NCBI GenBank assembly: GCA_022113835.1
Contig: JAILWY010000019.1
Location: 4,612,001-4,676,000 of the forward strand
Direction: 5' to 3'
Length of the DNA: 64,000 nt
DNA from: Atopsyche davidsoni
Lineage: Eukaryota; Arthropoda; Insecta; Trichoptera; Hydrobiosidae
Shown: positions 12,130-23,805 of the stretch, in pieces
Position numbering within the stretch: position 1 is the first letter of the stretch
Layout of the letters: the number at the start of each line of letters is the position of its first letter
The notes under the pieces: model-generated
Database searches by the model: none
What the model saw: only the letters and a program-made list of their open reading frames with translations
Told to the model about the DNA's origin: nothing
Translations under genes and position numbers: made by a program

Positions 12130-13478
12130 TAGTGACAAGTGAAAAGATTATTTTACATTCCAATAAAATTTATACTATTATAAATTTAATTAATAGGAAG
12201 CTTTATTAACATCTAAGAAGTTAAAATTTACAGAAAAAACCTGCTCATCTCCCCCTGGTTGCTTTATAACCTGTCGTATAATATGTCTATCTTTTGTATA
12301 TATATAAATTTTATTACGCATTTTTAAACTCATTTTGGTGTCTGTTTAGATATACACACTAAATAATCAAGTAATATTAAAAAATTACAGTAATAATCAC
12401 TTAATAACTTTTAGATTTTTGGAAATAAATAGGGGTTTTATTTGTATGTGCTTGTTATATAATTATGATTATATATTTATTGACTTAACTTTTACTTTCA
12501 CAAGGACTCAGTAGAAATTGAGACATGTTTTAAAAATATAATAAATGCAAAAGGTGATTTAATAATTGACTTTTTTACAATAAAAAAAAAAGGTTTATTT
12601 TAAAATTGGTTTTAATTGTTTATATTTAAATGGCAATGGATTTTCTTTTAATTTTATATCTGGAGAAAATAACGTTGGATTTTAACATATCTCAGGTGGG
12701 GTCGTCGCCTTTGACAGTATGTTATATCACGTAGATACAAAAATCGGTTATGTTTAATGCATATAATTATTTTTTTTGCATTTTAGATACTGACCAATCA
12801 ACTTTCTTTCGTTACAATACCGTCGAAATACAAGCCAACTGTACAGTGCCGAGTCGTGTCTTTTTGTTTAAATTTAATTAATACAATTAATAATAATCAT
12901 AGACCTATTGAATAACTGAATAGAAGAGCTAAATAATTTCGACCAAAGAACAAATCGCGATGCAATTTATTAATTAACTTTGCTTTTTATTGAAATAATT
13001 TGATAATAGTACCGAATGCGTTTGAAAACGAATTTTTTTGTTTAAAAATGAATGATGTCTTGATTAGTTATCCAATTTATTATAATAAAGCTTGACTAGA
13101 CTGGTTTGCTAAACAATGGTCAGCATGCTCCTGTAATCAGAGGACCTAAGTAATCACAATGATCATTGTATGAATTTCAGCTTATTGACAGTTTTTAAAT
13201 ATCTCATATGCTTTAAATATATTTTTATTACAAAAGATTGCAAATTTGACCAGCTAGGATTAGCTTTAAGTGAATACCAATAACATACCATGGCTTTACA
13301 AAGCTGAAAATATTTTTTACAATTACCCAAGCTTAGAGAAATGCATATCTTTGGCTGTGAAGAAGATGAATATCTTGAGTTCGAGCATTTCAAAACTGTG
13401 ATTCTGGTACGATTCTGTGAGAATACTTGTATACTATTCAAAACATATCTTATAAGTATAGTCATCCGTTGATATAAG
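12130..13478. other. AT-rich sequence, no gene seen
   Basis: Only short open frames; the 100-residue frame on the minus strand near 13163-13465 has no motif and is probably chance. Confidence 0.45.
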
Positions 13479-13480
13479 TA

Positions 13481-13885
13481 CAGTAATACCCCGCTTTACG
13501 CGAGTGATACGTCCGGAAAAAATCGCGTTAAGTGAAATTCGCGTATATCGAGGTTTACGATTAAACATACATACATAGTCAAAACTTAATACAAAAAAAA
13601 ACGAATCATTTGAATCAATCACTTTAATTCTAAGAACATTTTATGCAGTATTACATGTTATTTTTACTGAAAAATACATTTATTGTCTTTTGGGTAGCGT
13701 TTCTTTTACGTTCTTGTAAAGTACGTTCATAACATCCAACGCTGTTTTTATTTGCTAAGAGAAGTCAATGAATACATTGTGTTCATACACATTCTAAAAA
13801 CAAGAAATTCGCGTAATGCGAGGCATTTTAACGCGAAATTTGAAATTCGCGTTATAGAGAATCCGCGCATAACGGGGTCTTACTG
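13481..13885. mobile_element. pogo/Tigger-like MITE, TA target duplication
   Basis: Left end CAGTAATACCCCGCTTTACG, right end ATAACGGGGTCTTACTG, flanked by TA on both sides. The sub-terminal gcgttaagtgaaattcgcg and gaaattcgcgttatagag motifs are typical of pogo-superfamily elements. It is 405 bp with no transposase frame, so non-autonomous. Confidence 0.75.
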
Positions 13886-13889
13886 TAAT

Positions 13890-16640
13890 TCATTTGGAAA
13901 CGAATCAAATTTAATTGAATCAATACGTTAATGAAACCGCTTGAATCATTTGAAGTATTACTTCTTAGCTGTTGACTGACCTATTAATTACTCACAAACA
14001 CGTTTGTATGAATGCGATTCGTGTGACGTTGAAGTCATTTCCCCTTTCCATCGTCGACAATGAATTGGACGTCCATTCGGAGGAGCACGGAGAAACACTC
14101 CAACTTGACTTTTTGTGAATCAAACTAGTGTTGTGTGTAAATTGGAGAGAAGGGGATTTCGACGTTGTGGCTCGGGAGGGCGCGCGCCCAGCAGGTTGGG
14201 AACCTGTTGGCCGCGGATTACACATGCTGATGGTGTCAGAATTTACTTTCATCTTATAACTAATGATTGATCTTGTTACTGTTAGGGCTGTACCGCCACT
14301 TGTTAATTAACCAAAATTTATACATTTTTTATTCGATTTCTTTATTTAGATAATTTCCAATAAAAATTGAAAAAAAAAAAAATAATAAATATATTGTAAA
14401 AATTACATTACGCCTATAATAATTGCTATACAGTATGAAATTTCAAAACTACTTTCTGGTTGTTTTTATATTAAACTATCAGCTAAGACAGGTTGTAAAT
14501 TAGTTATGTTATGACGACACTCGTTTAAAATAACGATTAGACCCTAAGCACAGCTTTGAGTAATTCAAAAAAAATATATATGTATTATATTATTTACGAA
14601 ATTTGATACAGCAATATTGTACATAGCTTATCATGGTGGCAATAGATCGAAACTAAAAAAAATATTTTCGATGGCTTTTAGGGCTAAAAAGCTCTCGCTA
14701 CGCAGTGTTCTGTAGTCCTATAGTTGACTTTGCATATCGAATCGTATATTAAATTATTAACTTTACTTGGTTTTGTTTTAGTGAAAATAAATAACCAATC
14801 AAAATAAAATAAACATTCGGCAGATAATTTTAAAATATCTAATTAAAATGAAAAACGTATGAGATTTTGTTTATTCTAACCTAACGTAGACAAGAATATA
14901 CATATTTAAATAAAAATAAATAAAATATATTTAGAAAATATTAAAATGGCTATTTTCCCGCTAGTTGGTTCCCGGTTATGAACGGCGAATCCCAAACTAG
15001 TATAATTGTGATTAGATTTCGACGAAGATGAGTTTCCTTGTATTTTAATGGTAATTTTAATGTTTTACTTAAAATATATCAGTGCGGTGGAGCAGAAATA
15101 TAAGTCATGCGATTGCATAAATTGCGTGCTGATCAATACTAGAGGATTGATTATTCATTTGGTCAATTGTAAATTAATTAATTACAAAACAAAACAAATA
15201 ATATTATTTTGATAATCACGCGTACGAAAATTGCTTAGAGTAAAATATATTAAAAATATTTACTTCATAGGTTTTTACTGTAAAAAAGTCAGTTTTCATT
15301 CTAAGATCATTTTTATTTTGATTATCGTATTAATTAATCTGCATTTATTATAGTCAAGGTAGACAGACGACTTTGTACCCATTATAGTTAAAAATAATTT
15401 ATAATCAAAAGTAAATAAAAAAACTATCAGTCTCAGTTATTACAGTTTCCATGGCAGATTTCATGAATATTTAAAATTACGTAAAGAGCCAGATTTATCA
15501 AAGTATCAAATACAAAGCCTTAAAAGTATAACAAGCCTAACAAAAATTTGCAATTGGTGTTTTTTTTTTTTTTTGATATGTATATAAATTAAAATATTTT
15601 TAATGATTAACACGTTGAGCTTATCGAATTTGAGTAGCCAGACCGTTACACCGGAGTGTATATTGATTCGAATAAAAAATAGTTATTGCATCCGTAACGA
15701 CTTTGAATCGGACACATGATTATTTGAATATCTTTCTCTTTTAATTAAGTTAGCAGTTTGGTACCAAATACTATTTTTTTCGTCACTTTCAACACTGAAG
15801 CGACAAACCAATCCAGATACAAAACTGTTATATTTTAATACAAAATCAAATTACAACCTAAATACTTTTTTATTTTAATTCTATGTACACCAGTTTGTCC
15901 AACATGCTTTGTTTTAAAAAAATATTTCTTGAATTGAATTCTGATACATATTTTAATAATTTTTATTGTGCGTATATAAAACTGCACGCATTCAGGTTTG
16001 ATGCATCGCACTTGCGCAAATATTTAACATAGCTCTGTCAGAATGAGCATGTTTGTTCCAGATCAAATCAACACGTCACATTACAACAGTAGACAGTTTA
16101 AACTTAAATAAATTTCATAATTTAAAAAAAATCACGGGCATAGATTAGTCCCGTGATAAAAATATAGTGGATTGATAAATTACCATCTCAAAACATTTGC
16201 GTATATTTCCGGGACGGTATACCGTAAAGTTTTAAATTTATATATGGCGTTGACTTTCGCTGATGGACCCGAAACTTCCGGAGATTACTTATACGACTGT
16301 GTTATACTTTGCATCTTAATAAAATGTAAAAAACCTTCATGGGTACTGGAGTAAAAGCTTTAAACTGCCACAAAATTACTTTATTATAATGATTGGATTC
16401 CGTCGATACGAACAAGTGATCAAGTAACCAACAATTGAACCAATATATTACATTCAGAACTTGATTAAAATCAAAATTTCAAACCGTGTCCAATTGTAAA
16501 CTCGAGCAAAAACGCATTTATAACCTAATTATATTTTTATCCCAGAAACACGAATTCTTGTCCCTTGAAGCCCTGTGTTTGTTTTCCGGTGTATATTTGA
16601 AATTTTAAAGTAAATATTATATCTAAAAAGTACTAAGAAG
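13890..16640. other. Mostly AT-rich, no gene seen
   Basis: A GC-richer patch at 14030-14230 includes aggttgggaacctgttgg, resembling the ends of hAT elements. A 16-base T run lies at about 15558. No exon supported. Confidence 0.4.
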
Positions 16641-16644
16641 CCCA

Positions 16645-17000
16645 GCAGTAGCAATGGACTCTCAGAGACACCCGAAAGACGCCTGCAGAGATACGCACAG
16701 CACTTTCACAGCATTCCGAGAGACCCCCGGGCCCAGATCATGTTTACGCGCCCGCGGTGGTCGCCGTTACAGCACAATTGTTTCATTCACTCTCTCCGCT
16801 AATGCGTATTCGGAGGCGACCTTCGTGATTATATCCTTCGGTAAAAATAGTTTCTAGACGCAATTACTATAATCGGCTTCTCTCTGCTTACCCTGCCCTG
16901 GTCTCGCTTCCATTCCAAAACGCCAGGCTGCTCGAAAGAAGCCCGGCAGGTTTTTTCTCAATCTGATTCACTCCGATTCACGACTCGCGCACCGGCGTAG
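16645..17000. other. GC-richer island, unassigned
   Basis: Includes gcccgggccca-type and cgcccgcggtgg sequence with a 67-codon open frame from 16654 that shows no family motif. Possible unrecognised exon or promoter. Confidence 0.25.
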
Positions 17001-17329
17001 AAATTGATTTGTTTGTTACGAGAAGAAATTTTATGCCCAGCTGTGGACATCTGAGTATAAAAAATTGAAACATGTTATGAAATTTCACTGATAATAATAC
17101 TGTTGAGCGATAGAATAACAATCATCCTTTTAAAGCATATTTTAAATCATGAACTGCAACAAGCATTCGGATATAAATAAAAGTACTTTCAGTAGTACTA
17201 CACACCTAAGCAATGGTATATTTTTATTTTCTGCTTTTGAAATCAAATAATTTAAACAATAGTAATAAGCAATTGATAGTACACAGAGATTCAAATGTTC
17301 AACGATAATCTTAAATTTTAAGTTTTATT

Positions 17330-17535
17330 GTATACAGACGCATTGCTTACTCCACGCCACTGCTCGCGCGTCAATCAGCTGATAATGAATTCAATCGAAA
17401 GCAAATTCTCCGACCCTGGACTGGCCGAGAGACTGAACCTGGGCCGTCAGGCGGGTTTACCTCGGTACGATGTCGCAGCTCCATTACTATTTCGTTACAT
17501 TTATGCATGCAGCAGTCATCTAGTGGAAAACTAAG
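17330..17535. other. GC-richer island, unassigned
   Basis: Patch of moderate GC content (cactgctcgcgcgtcaatca, then ctggactggccgagagactg) inside AT-rich DNA. The open frame over it has no recognisable motif. Confidence 0.25.
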
Positions 17536-17777
17536 TGGAAATCAGCTACTTAAAGGCCATTTGTCTACTTATTTCTCCTCATTAAATTTTATTGAAAAAA
17601 TCGTGATTAATCCATTGTAAGTTTATTTACTATATTTGCTACTTTGAAATTCCGTAAGAAAACAATACAGTAATCGTTCGAAACATTGGATAATTTTAGA
17701 GCACGACGAGCAACTAATAACTACATAGTAAATATACACTACACAGCTCAACCTTACTATCAACAACCCTCAAGTCT

Positions 17778-17914
17778 TCTACACACTCTGTATCACTTCT
17801 CATAACCGAATAGTAACTAGCCAATAGCGTCTTCTTTTGCGTTGTCTACATAGAATACACAATAAAAAAATAAAGGGACGGCATTGGCTAATTGAAAATC
17901 GGTTGCAAGTTGTA
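17778..17914. mobile_element. MITE family 1, copy 2
   Basis: Left arm ctacacactctgtatcac … aaccgaatagtaactagcca … gcgtc; right arm gggacggcattggctaattg … ggttgcaagttgtag. Arms are imperfectly complementary and match the elements at 938 and 48145. Confidence 0.55.
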
Positions 17915-19270
17915 GAGAAATGTGTATCTCTCTTTATTAATGTTCCCTATAGAAATGGGCAATTTTTCCAACGAAAGGTTTAAGCACAACTATGCTACAA
18001 TTTGTTTTAAATAAACAATAAATGGTGAGAATAAGCCACAAGTGCCAATCGAATCCACATCTCGATTAACGCTGTCCGGTTCTTTAATCTTTTTGACCAC
18101 CGATGGTCTAAATTGAAGCAAGAATTTGAACCGTAATAAAAGTTTATCTTAACCCAATCTTGTATTAAAGCTACATTCGAATCCATTGAATATTAAAAAA
18201 TCAAACATTCGTAGTAGTAATGTTTCTAGTACGGATATAATTCTAAATGCCCCCATCAGTGATTATTGATAATTGGGTATTCAAAAATGTGTAGTTTATG
18301 TGATAAAGTCAATGTGGCTATAAATATGCATATTTATTTTATTGTGTCGACTTCCTCTCGGAGAAGACATTATAAAACTTGAAATTACTCAATTATTCAA
18401 ATGCCTCGAAAATGCCACCATTAAGCGAAAGTTTACTCACTAAAATAAATCTTGATTGTCTTGGCGTTAGAGCTCATAATGATAGTTTACTTAGATGAAC
18501 ACAGGGTATTGAGGGCAGGCCGATATACCTTCTAACTAATAGAACTTACGCGAGGCTTAGTAAGGCTTGCCTTACTTGATTTAGATGACGAGGACGCGTG
18601 CAACTTTCTGATCAATGTCACATGCGAATTTCGTAAATCTTACTTACTTAGCCCAGAGTTTTTTTAGTCAAATCTTGAGTTTACTCGTCAATTTCTATAA
18701 GCAGTATATTTAATTAAAAAAATTACACAATCTGATTTAAGTGAATAAAGAAAATTCAATGTTGTCTCTCAGAAAACAATCCAATGTTATTATAAACCAT
18801 GCTTTTGCATAGCGTATTCACATCACTTGCTTAAATCTTAAATATTGCTATGTTTTATTGCGTGTGTTTTGCTAGCGATTTTTTTATATTTAATATAAAC
18901 TGTGTATATTAGAACAATTGATATATTAATAAATGTGTACTTTTAACAAAAAAATACAAATCAAGCGTGGCATGCTAAATCAAATTGATCGATTTGTAGG
19001 ACCGCAATAAACATTACCACGATCGCTACTGTGTATTTTTGTATTGTTCGCTTAGAGCGTGAGAACCGAAGCTAACCTAAGAAAATTAAAGTGGATTTTG
19101 GTAAATGTGCAATCAATGAGCCTCCATGCCTTGCATGTATGCTTGTGTGAGCGGCATCACGTGAAAGTGAATTCTTATTTCATTCAGTTGCCGTTGGAAA
19201 TTGTATATTGTCATCTGTAAATATTTAATTGGATGTATAATAATTATAGTTGCGATTTTCTTTTGTATTA
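17915..19270. other. AT-rich sequence, no gene seen
   Basis: No exon supported. Confidence 0.45.
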
Positions 19271-19276
19271 TTACAG

Positions 19277-19396
19277 TTTTAACGAGTGTACCAGTACAAA
19301 CAAGCGATCCGCCTAGAAGCTGAATTAAAAGCGAAGAGAAGAATCAAGAAGCAGTCAAAGGAGATATTTTTCTCACATATGATTCCGGATATACAG
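19277..19396 (+). CDS. Candidate upstream exon (MIPDIQ or Lys/Arg-rich peptide)
   Basis: A purine-rich stretch bounded by a good acceptor (tattattacag, ending 19276) and a donor (cag|gtacaa after 19396). It contains one ATG at 19379; ATG through 19396 is six codons in phase 0 with the cuticle exon at 22379, so the pair would encode MIPDIQ joined to the signal peptide. The same frame is open upstream from 19283 and reads like real protein (AIRLEAELKAKRRIKKQSKE), so it could instead be an internal exon of an unrelated gene using the AG at 19293-19294. I cannot decide between these, and do not recognise the peptide. Confidence 0.35.
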
Positions 19397-20137
19397 GTAC
19401 AACACACTTTGTTTTACATGGGATTTTAATGGGATACTAATTAAAAACAATACATCGCATACAATCACAATAATAAATGTAACGGATTGTTAGTATCAGC
19501 TGATATTTATTATATTTTACATATAGGGTAGTACAAAATTGCGAGATATTGAACGGTTTTTCAGTCCAGCTTCTAATGGATGGTAGTGTTATATGATAAT
19601 AGTAATAATAACCGTGTAAAGCGAATATTTCAATTTTTCGGAGGGAGTAAGCTTGATAAATGAATAGTTAAATAGGTTGAAATTATTAGGAGATTCACCA
19701 TTCTTCCATTTCAGTGATCAGAAAATTCCCCTACAAAGCATTACAAAAAAAGCAACATTTGAATACCAAGATGAATATTTGCAAAGTAGGCCAATCGTAT
19801 AGTACAGCGTTTGATTTCAGATTACTCTATTTTTTTAATATTAAATTTTATAAAAATACATAAACCTGATTTTAAGTATATGTATTGACTTAAATAGATC
19901 TGGCGTTGTTTTCGTATATCGCGGTAGGAATCAATCTTGTTATGAGAGGGATGCCATCATGTATAACGCATGAGCGTGATAAAAGTATAAGCTATTATAA
20001 AATAGGCTCTATTTCCCTGAATACCAAGTGATCGCAAGGTTTGCTCGTTGCGTTACTTTCCATACTGACGGAAGTCCGCGGCTGGAGAATGCGGCTGCTT
20101 GCTCCGACAGCTGCCGGCGGACACGCAGTCGGGCCAG

Positions 20138-20192
20138 CTGGATGGCGATGATGCAGGCGATGATGAAGGCGATGATGAAGGCGATGATGAGT
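20138..20192. repeat. (GGCGATGATGAA)n tandem repeat in a GC-rich patch
   Basis: Four 12-base units of ggcgatgatgMNN inside a GC-richer patch at 20030-20200. The minus-strand frame over it (82 codons, 20257-20009) contains a hydrophobic run from the repeat followed by a basic stretch. I see no family match and do not call it a gene. Confidence 0.5.
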
Positions 20193-20325
20193 GACCGATA
20201 TCGGTTTGCTTGCAACAGAAATCCGTCTTGCTTACTGTGATACCCCAGGGAAATCAATTCAAGGAATCTATAGTTGAAATTATGACGGCACGTCTGTTAA
20301 TATTAGTTAGGAAGGTACATCAGTT

Positions 20326-20420
20326 ATAGCTTCCTCGTCAAGTGGCTTTCCTCAGAGGAGGTTGGCGACCATTTCACTGAGCATATACTCATGCTGAGCC
20401 AGTGTTCATGGTTTTCTAAG
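20326..20420 (-). mobile_element. RTE-like 3' end fragment
   Basis: Minus strand encodes LAQHEYMLSEMVANLL-stop followed by gaggaaagccacttgacgag, parallel to the RTE-like ends at 21102 and 2977 (LAQDRDMFEEMVTNLL-stop and LSRDRYIVINLL-stop). Confidence 0.55.
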
Positions 20421-21101
20421 GAAAAATCTGAGTATTGCTGCTGCCCAATAGTTAGGAAGGTAATATTACTTGAAAGCGAGACACATTAGTTGAATACTAA
20501 AAAAATCACACTAACACCTATGAAGATATTTATTAAATATTTGATTTTTCTATTCTGTTTTTTTTTCGATGTCTTCATTGAAATTTTTGCTTCGTGACTG
20601 TTTCTTTTTTTTCTTCTTTTACGTTTCTTTCTTTGGACTTTAGTTTTTCATTTAATAATATCCGGTGAATTTCATACCTGCAATTTCTTTTACAAAAATA
20701 ATTACTGCATTTTTTTATTTATGTAAGTTGACGTCAATTAAGTAAAAGTATTTGAGTTGCTTGACTTTTTTTTTCATTACTTTTGAGTTTCCATAACAGA
20801 ATTCTTCTGCCTCTGTATGTTGCATTACAATCTGAAATAAAAAATGAAAATTGTGAAAACCTTGATTAGTATTTTCAAAATATTGTACTATATTGGAGAG
20901 ATGTAGTAAACGTCGTGAAAAATTGATATTTAAGAAATTTGGCAATTGATATTAAATTTGGAAAATTGATATTAAAAAATAAAAATATATGATTTTTAAT
21001 TCTGTATAATATTATACTACTTCTAGTTATCGTTTTTGATTTTGAAAATAAAAACAAATTATATTATTTAGGTTAGATTCTAGAAGCTTTTTCTTCTAAT
21101 G

Positions 21102-21580
21102 CCTCTCCTCATAGAAGGTTGGTGACCATTTCCTCGAACATATCCCTATCCTGGGCCAGTCTCACCAATTCGGCTGCACAAAAACTGGCGCAAATTCCAC
21201 ATCCACGTGAACTTCGATTCTTCCTTGTACGATCAGCCGAAGTATGCTATATTGATTGTTACGAAAAATGTGGCCTAAAATCTGAACTTTCGCTTCTTTA
21301 CCAACGTCATTGTGTTTTTGCGCATCTGTGCCAGACTCTTTCATTTGTGACGCGATCAACGTCAACTTTTTTATCAATCAATTCTTATACAGCCACATTT
21401 CAAACGTCTTAATTCTTCGCATAGTAGCTGTCTTGAGTGTCCAAGCTTCGCCTAAATAAGGGAGAACTGAGATGACATAACATTTGGACATAATCTCAAG
21501 CGAGATTTCAGATTTGCTAAGATAATTTTGTATCCTAAAACAAAAGTGTCGTGATAGTTTTTTTTTTAAATTATGTAACA
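21102..21580 (-). mobile_element. RTE-like non-LTR retrotransposon fragment
   Basis: Minus-strand pieces SKCYVISVLPYLGEAWTLKT, ATMRRIKTFEMWLYKN, KVQILGHIFRNNQYS and, in another frame, AAELVRLAQDRDMFEEM with VTNLL-stop, all from the C-terminal part of insect RTE-type reverse transcriptases. Several frameshifts; 5'-truncated and inactive. Confidence 0.7.
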
Positions 21581-21837
21581 CATTTTGGGAGTCGAGTATT
21601 TGAACTTGATATCAGCTGATGAGAATTTGAGGGAGGGGAGTGACTCAGGGGTTGATGACACCCGAGATCGATCCCCGAGAGGGTGGGGTAGTCAACCGAG
21701 GAGTATGACGAGGCCGCGCCGCTCTCGAGCAAATAGGTCGCCTCTGTCTTCTCATTTCTCCGACCGTCAGCCGATCCAATTGATACTTTCCACAGCAACC
21801 TGATATTCGAATCAGTCGCCTTACCGGCTCGATGTCT

Positions 21838-22160
21838 CCCTCATGGGAGAAACTCCCGAGCGTGCGATCCAACGTCGCCCACATTTTTTGTCATATGATC
21901 TAAATTTCACGTACATCGAGAAGTATTCTCCATTTGTATATTTATAGTAAACGAGAAAGCATTTTACGCATGTTGTCTTCACGGGACACACTTCCGAGCG
22001 TGCGATCCGACGCCCTCACAATTTTTAAATGAGATTTTGTCATATGATCTCAATTGCATCATATTCGTCTCCATGCTTTTGAGGAGATTCTGTCATCTGA
22101 TATATATTCTAGGCACATTAAGAAATATTCTGTATGTATATTTAAATCGAAAACACAATC
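21838..22160. repeat. Diverged tandem duplication, unit about 140-180 bp
   Basis: gagcgtgcgatccaacg at 21855 recurs as gagcgtgcgatccgacg at 21993; each is followed by ttttgtcatatgatct and then by an aagtattctccatttgtata / aaatattctgtatgtatatt pair. The array lies about 220 bp upstream of the exon at 22379. Confidence 0.6.
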
Positions 22161-22378
22161 CACATATTTGCTGTTGCAAAGTATATTTATAGATTTATTT
22201 TCCAAGATCTTTGTGGACACGTTTTCAATATTATCATTAAAAATCTTCTACACATGTGAAACTGTTCTATTTGTTGCTGCTCTTCTTCTGAGAAATCCTC
22301 ACAAGGTCACCCGCATTGTGAACGGAGTTGCAACAAAGTAAAGCACAAATCGTCTAATTATAATGTGGTTTGTTTCAG

Positions 22379-22465
22379 ATGTTGGTGTTTTGGTTGCTGG
22401 CTCTCCAATTGGTGGCGGCCACCAAGCCACCCGGCTATGTGGAGAAACCAAAGCCTCTAGATCCG
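22379..22465 (+). CDS. RR/PYPV cuticle gene, signal-peptide exon
   Basis: The ATG directly follows an acceptor (gtttgtttcag). Twenty-nine codons encode a hydrophobic signal peptide ([14 protein letters not shown]) and the start of the mature protein ([15 protein letters not shown]). The exon ends before a gtatgt donor in phase 0. Because the ATG abuts the acceptor, at least one upstream exon must exist. Short first exons are common in RR cuticle genes. Confidence 0.85.
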
Positions 22466-23765
22466 GTATGTACTTGTTATTTGTTGAATGTTGATGTAAT
22501 CAGTACGCATGTGAAACGACGAAAATAAATTATAAAATTGTAGCGAAATTGACATTTCACACAATCGTGTATGTTCTATGGTACATTGTTCGATTCACGG
22601 GAGTATGCAAATAATATAATAATTAGTGGTGATACATCATTTGTTTAAAAGTGCATTGCTATATAGTATAATTTATTATCAGTTGTGAAATGTTCGCTCT
22701 AAAAAGATATGACAGTAAAAATATTATCAGGTATTCCAGTTGACAGATGTAATGCAGTTTCCGGACCTATGCATTAATAACAAAAAATATTCATAAGAGT
22801 AAATATAAAAAGACACTAACGTTTTATAATATATTCATGAATTTGCTATAGTAGAAGAAATACTTGGAAATTATTAAACTTATTGAACTACTCCTCGGTA
22901 TCTCTAACCACACAATCACTGTGGGAGACCATTAGCCAAGTTTCACAATACAACCCCTCTGAAACGTTCACTGTCTAAAAACAGTGGAAGTGGGGTTCGC
23001 TTAAATTTCTTGCAATTTAAGAGCGTCTCGCGATCCTCTCCCCAAATCGATCGAACGTGAAATGCACACAAGTCGAGCGGGGCCTTTCTCCAAGTTCGGT
23101 GATATTCGTCTGTGGGAAGGTCGGCGAGAGAAAACTCCAATGCCTCGCTACAATGTCAAGTGTGCGAATCGCGCCGGGCTGGGAGAATGCTCGCGCCCGT
23201 AATTGAGAAGCCGGCGCTTTGTCTCCACGGGAAAACAAAAAAATGCCTAGAGCCGCCCCAGTGCCCCGTAATTAACATACAGCCTATATATATAAATATA
23301 TATATATACACTCACACCGGTGGGGTTCGATCCACACAAGAAAAAAACAGTAAAATCCCTATAAAAGCTACTGTATGAAAAACCTCAAATACCTTGTATT
23401 TTTTGGAATACCTTTGCAACTGTATTTACGACAAGCGCTTCACACACGATGCGATAAATTGGCGTCTCGTCAAACAAATTGTACAATGGTGCAGTCATAT
23501 ACCAGTGAATATCGGCGAAATCTCACAAAAACTACTGGTTATGGGGCTACACCACTGTGCAATTTGTTGGTTGAGACTATAAGCTATAAAACACCCGCCG
23601 CTTTAGCAGTTTGCGGCTAAAGGCTAGAGCACACGTGTGTGCCTCATTAAGAACAGAAAAACACTGTACGGATATGAAGGACCGGTATAGATATTATGGT
23701 TAAAATTTAGTTTTATTTCGAAGCAACAAAAATTTTAAATTGTAAATTCTAAAAACAATTGTTTA

Positions 23766-23805
<40 letters not shown>

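Noticed and set aside
20009..20257. 82-codon minus-strand frame with a hydrophobic segment
   Set aside because: The hydrophobic run is the translation of a 12-base tandem repeat, and an equally open frame exists on the other strand.
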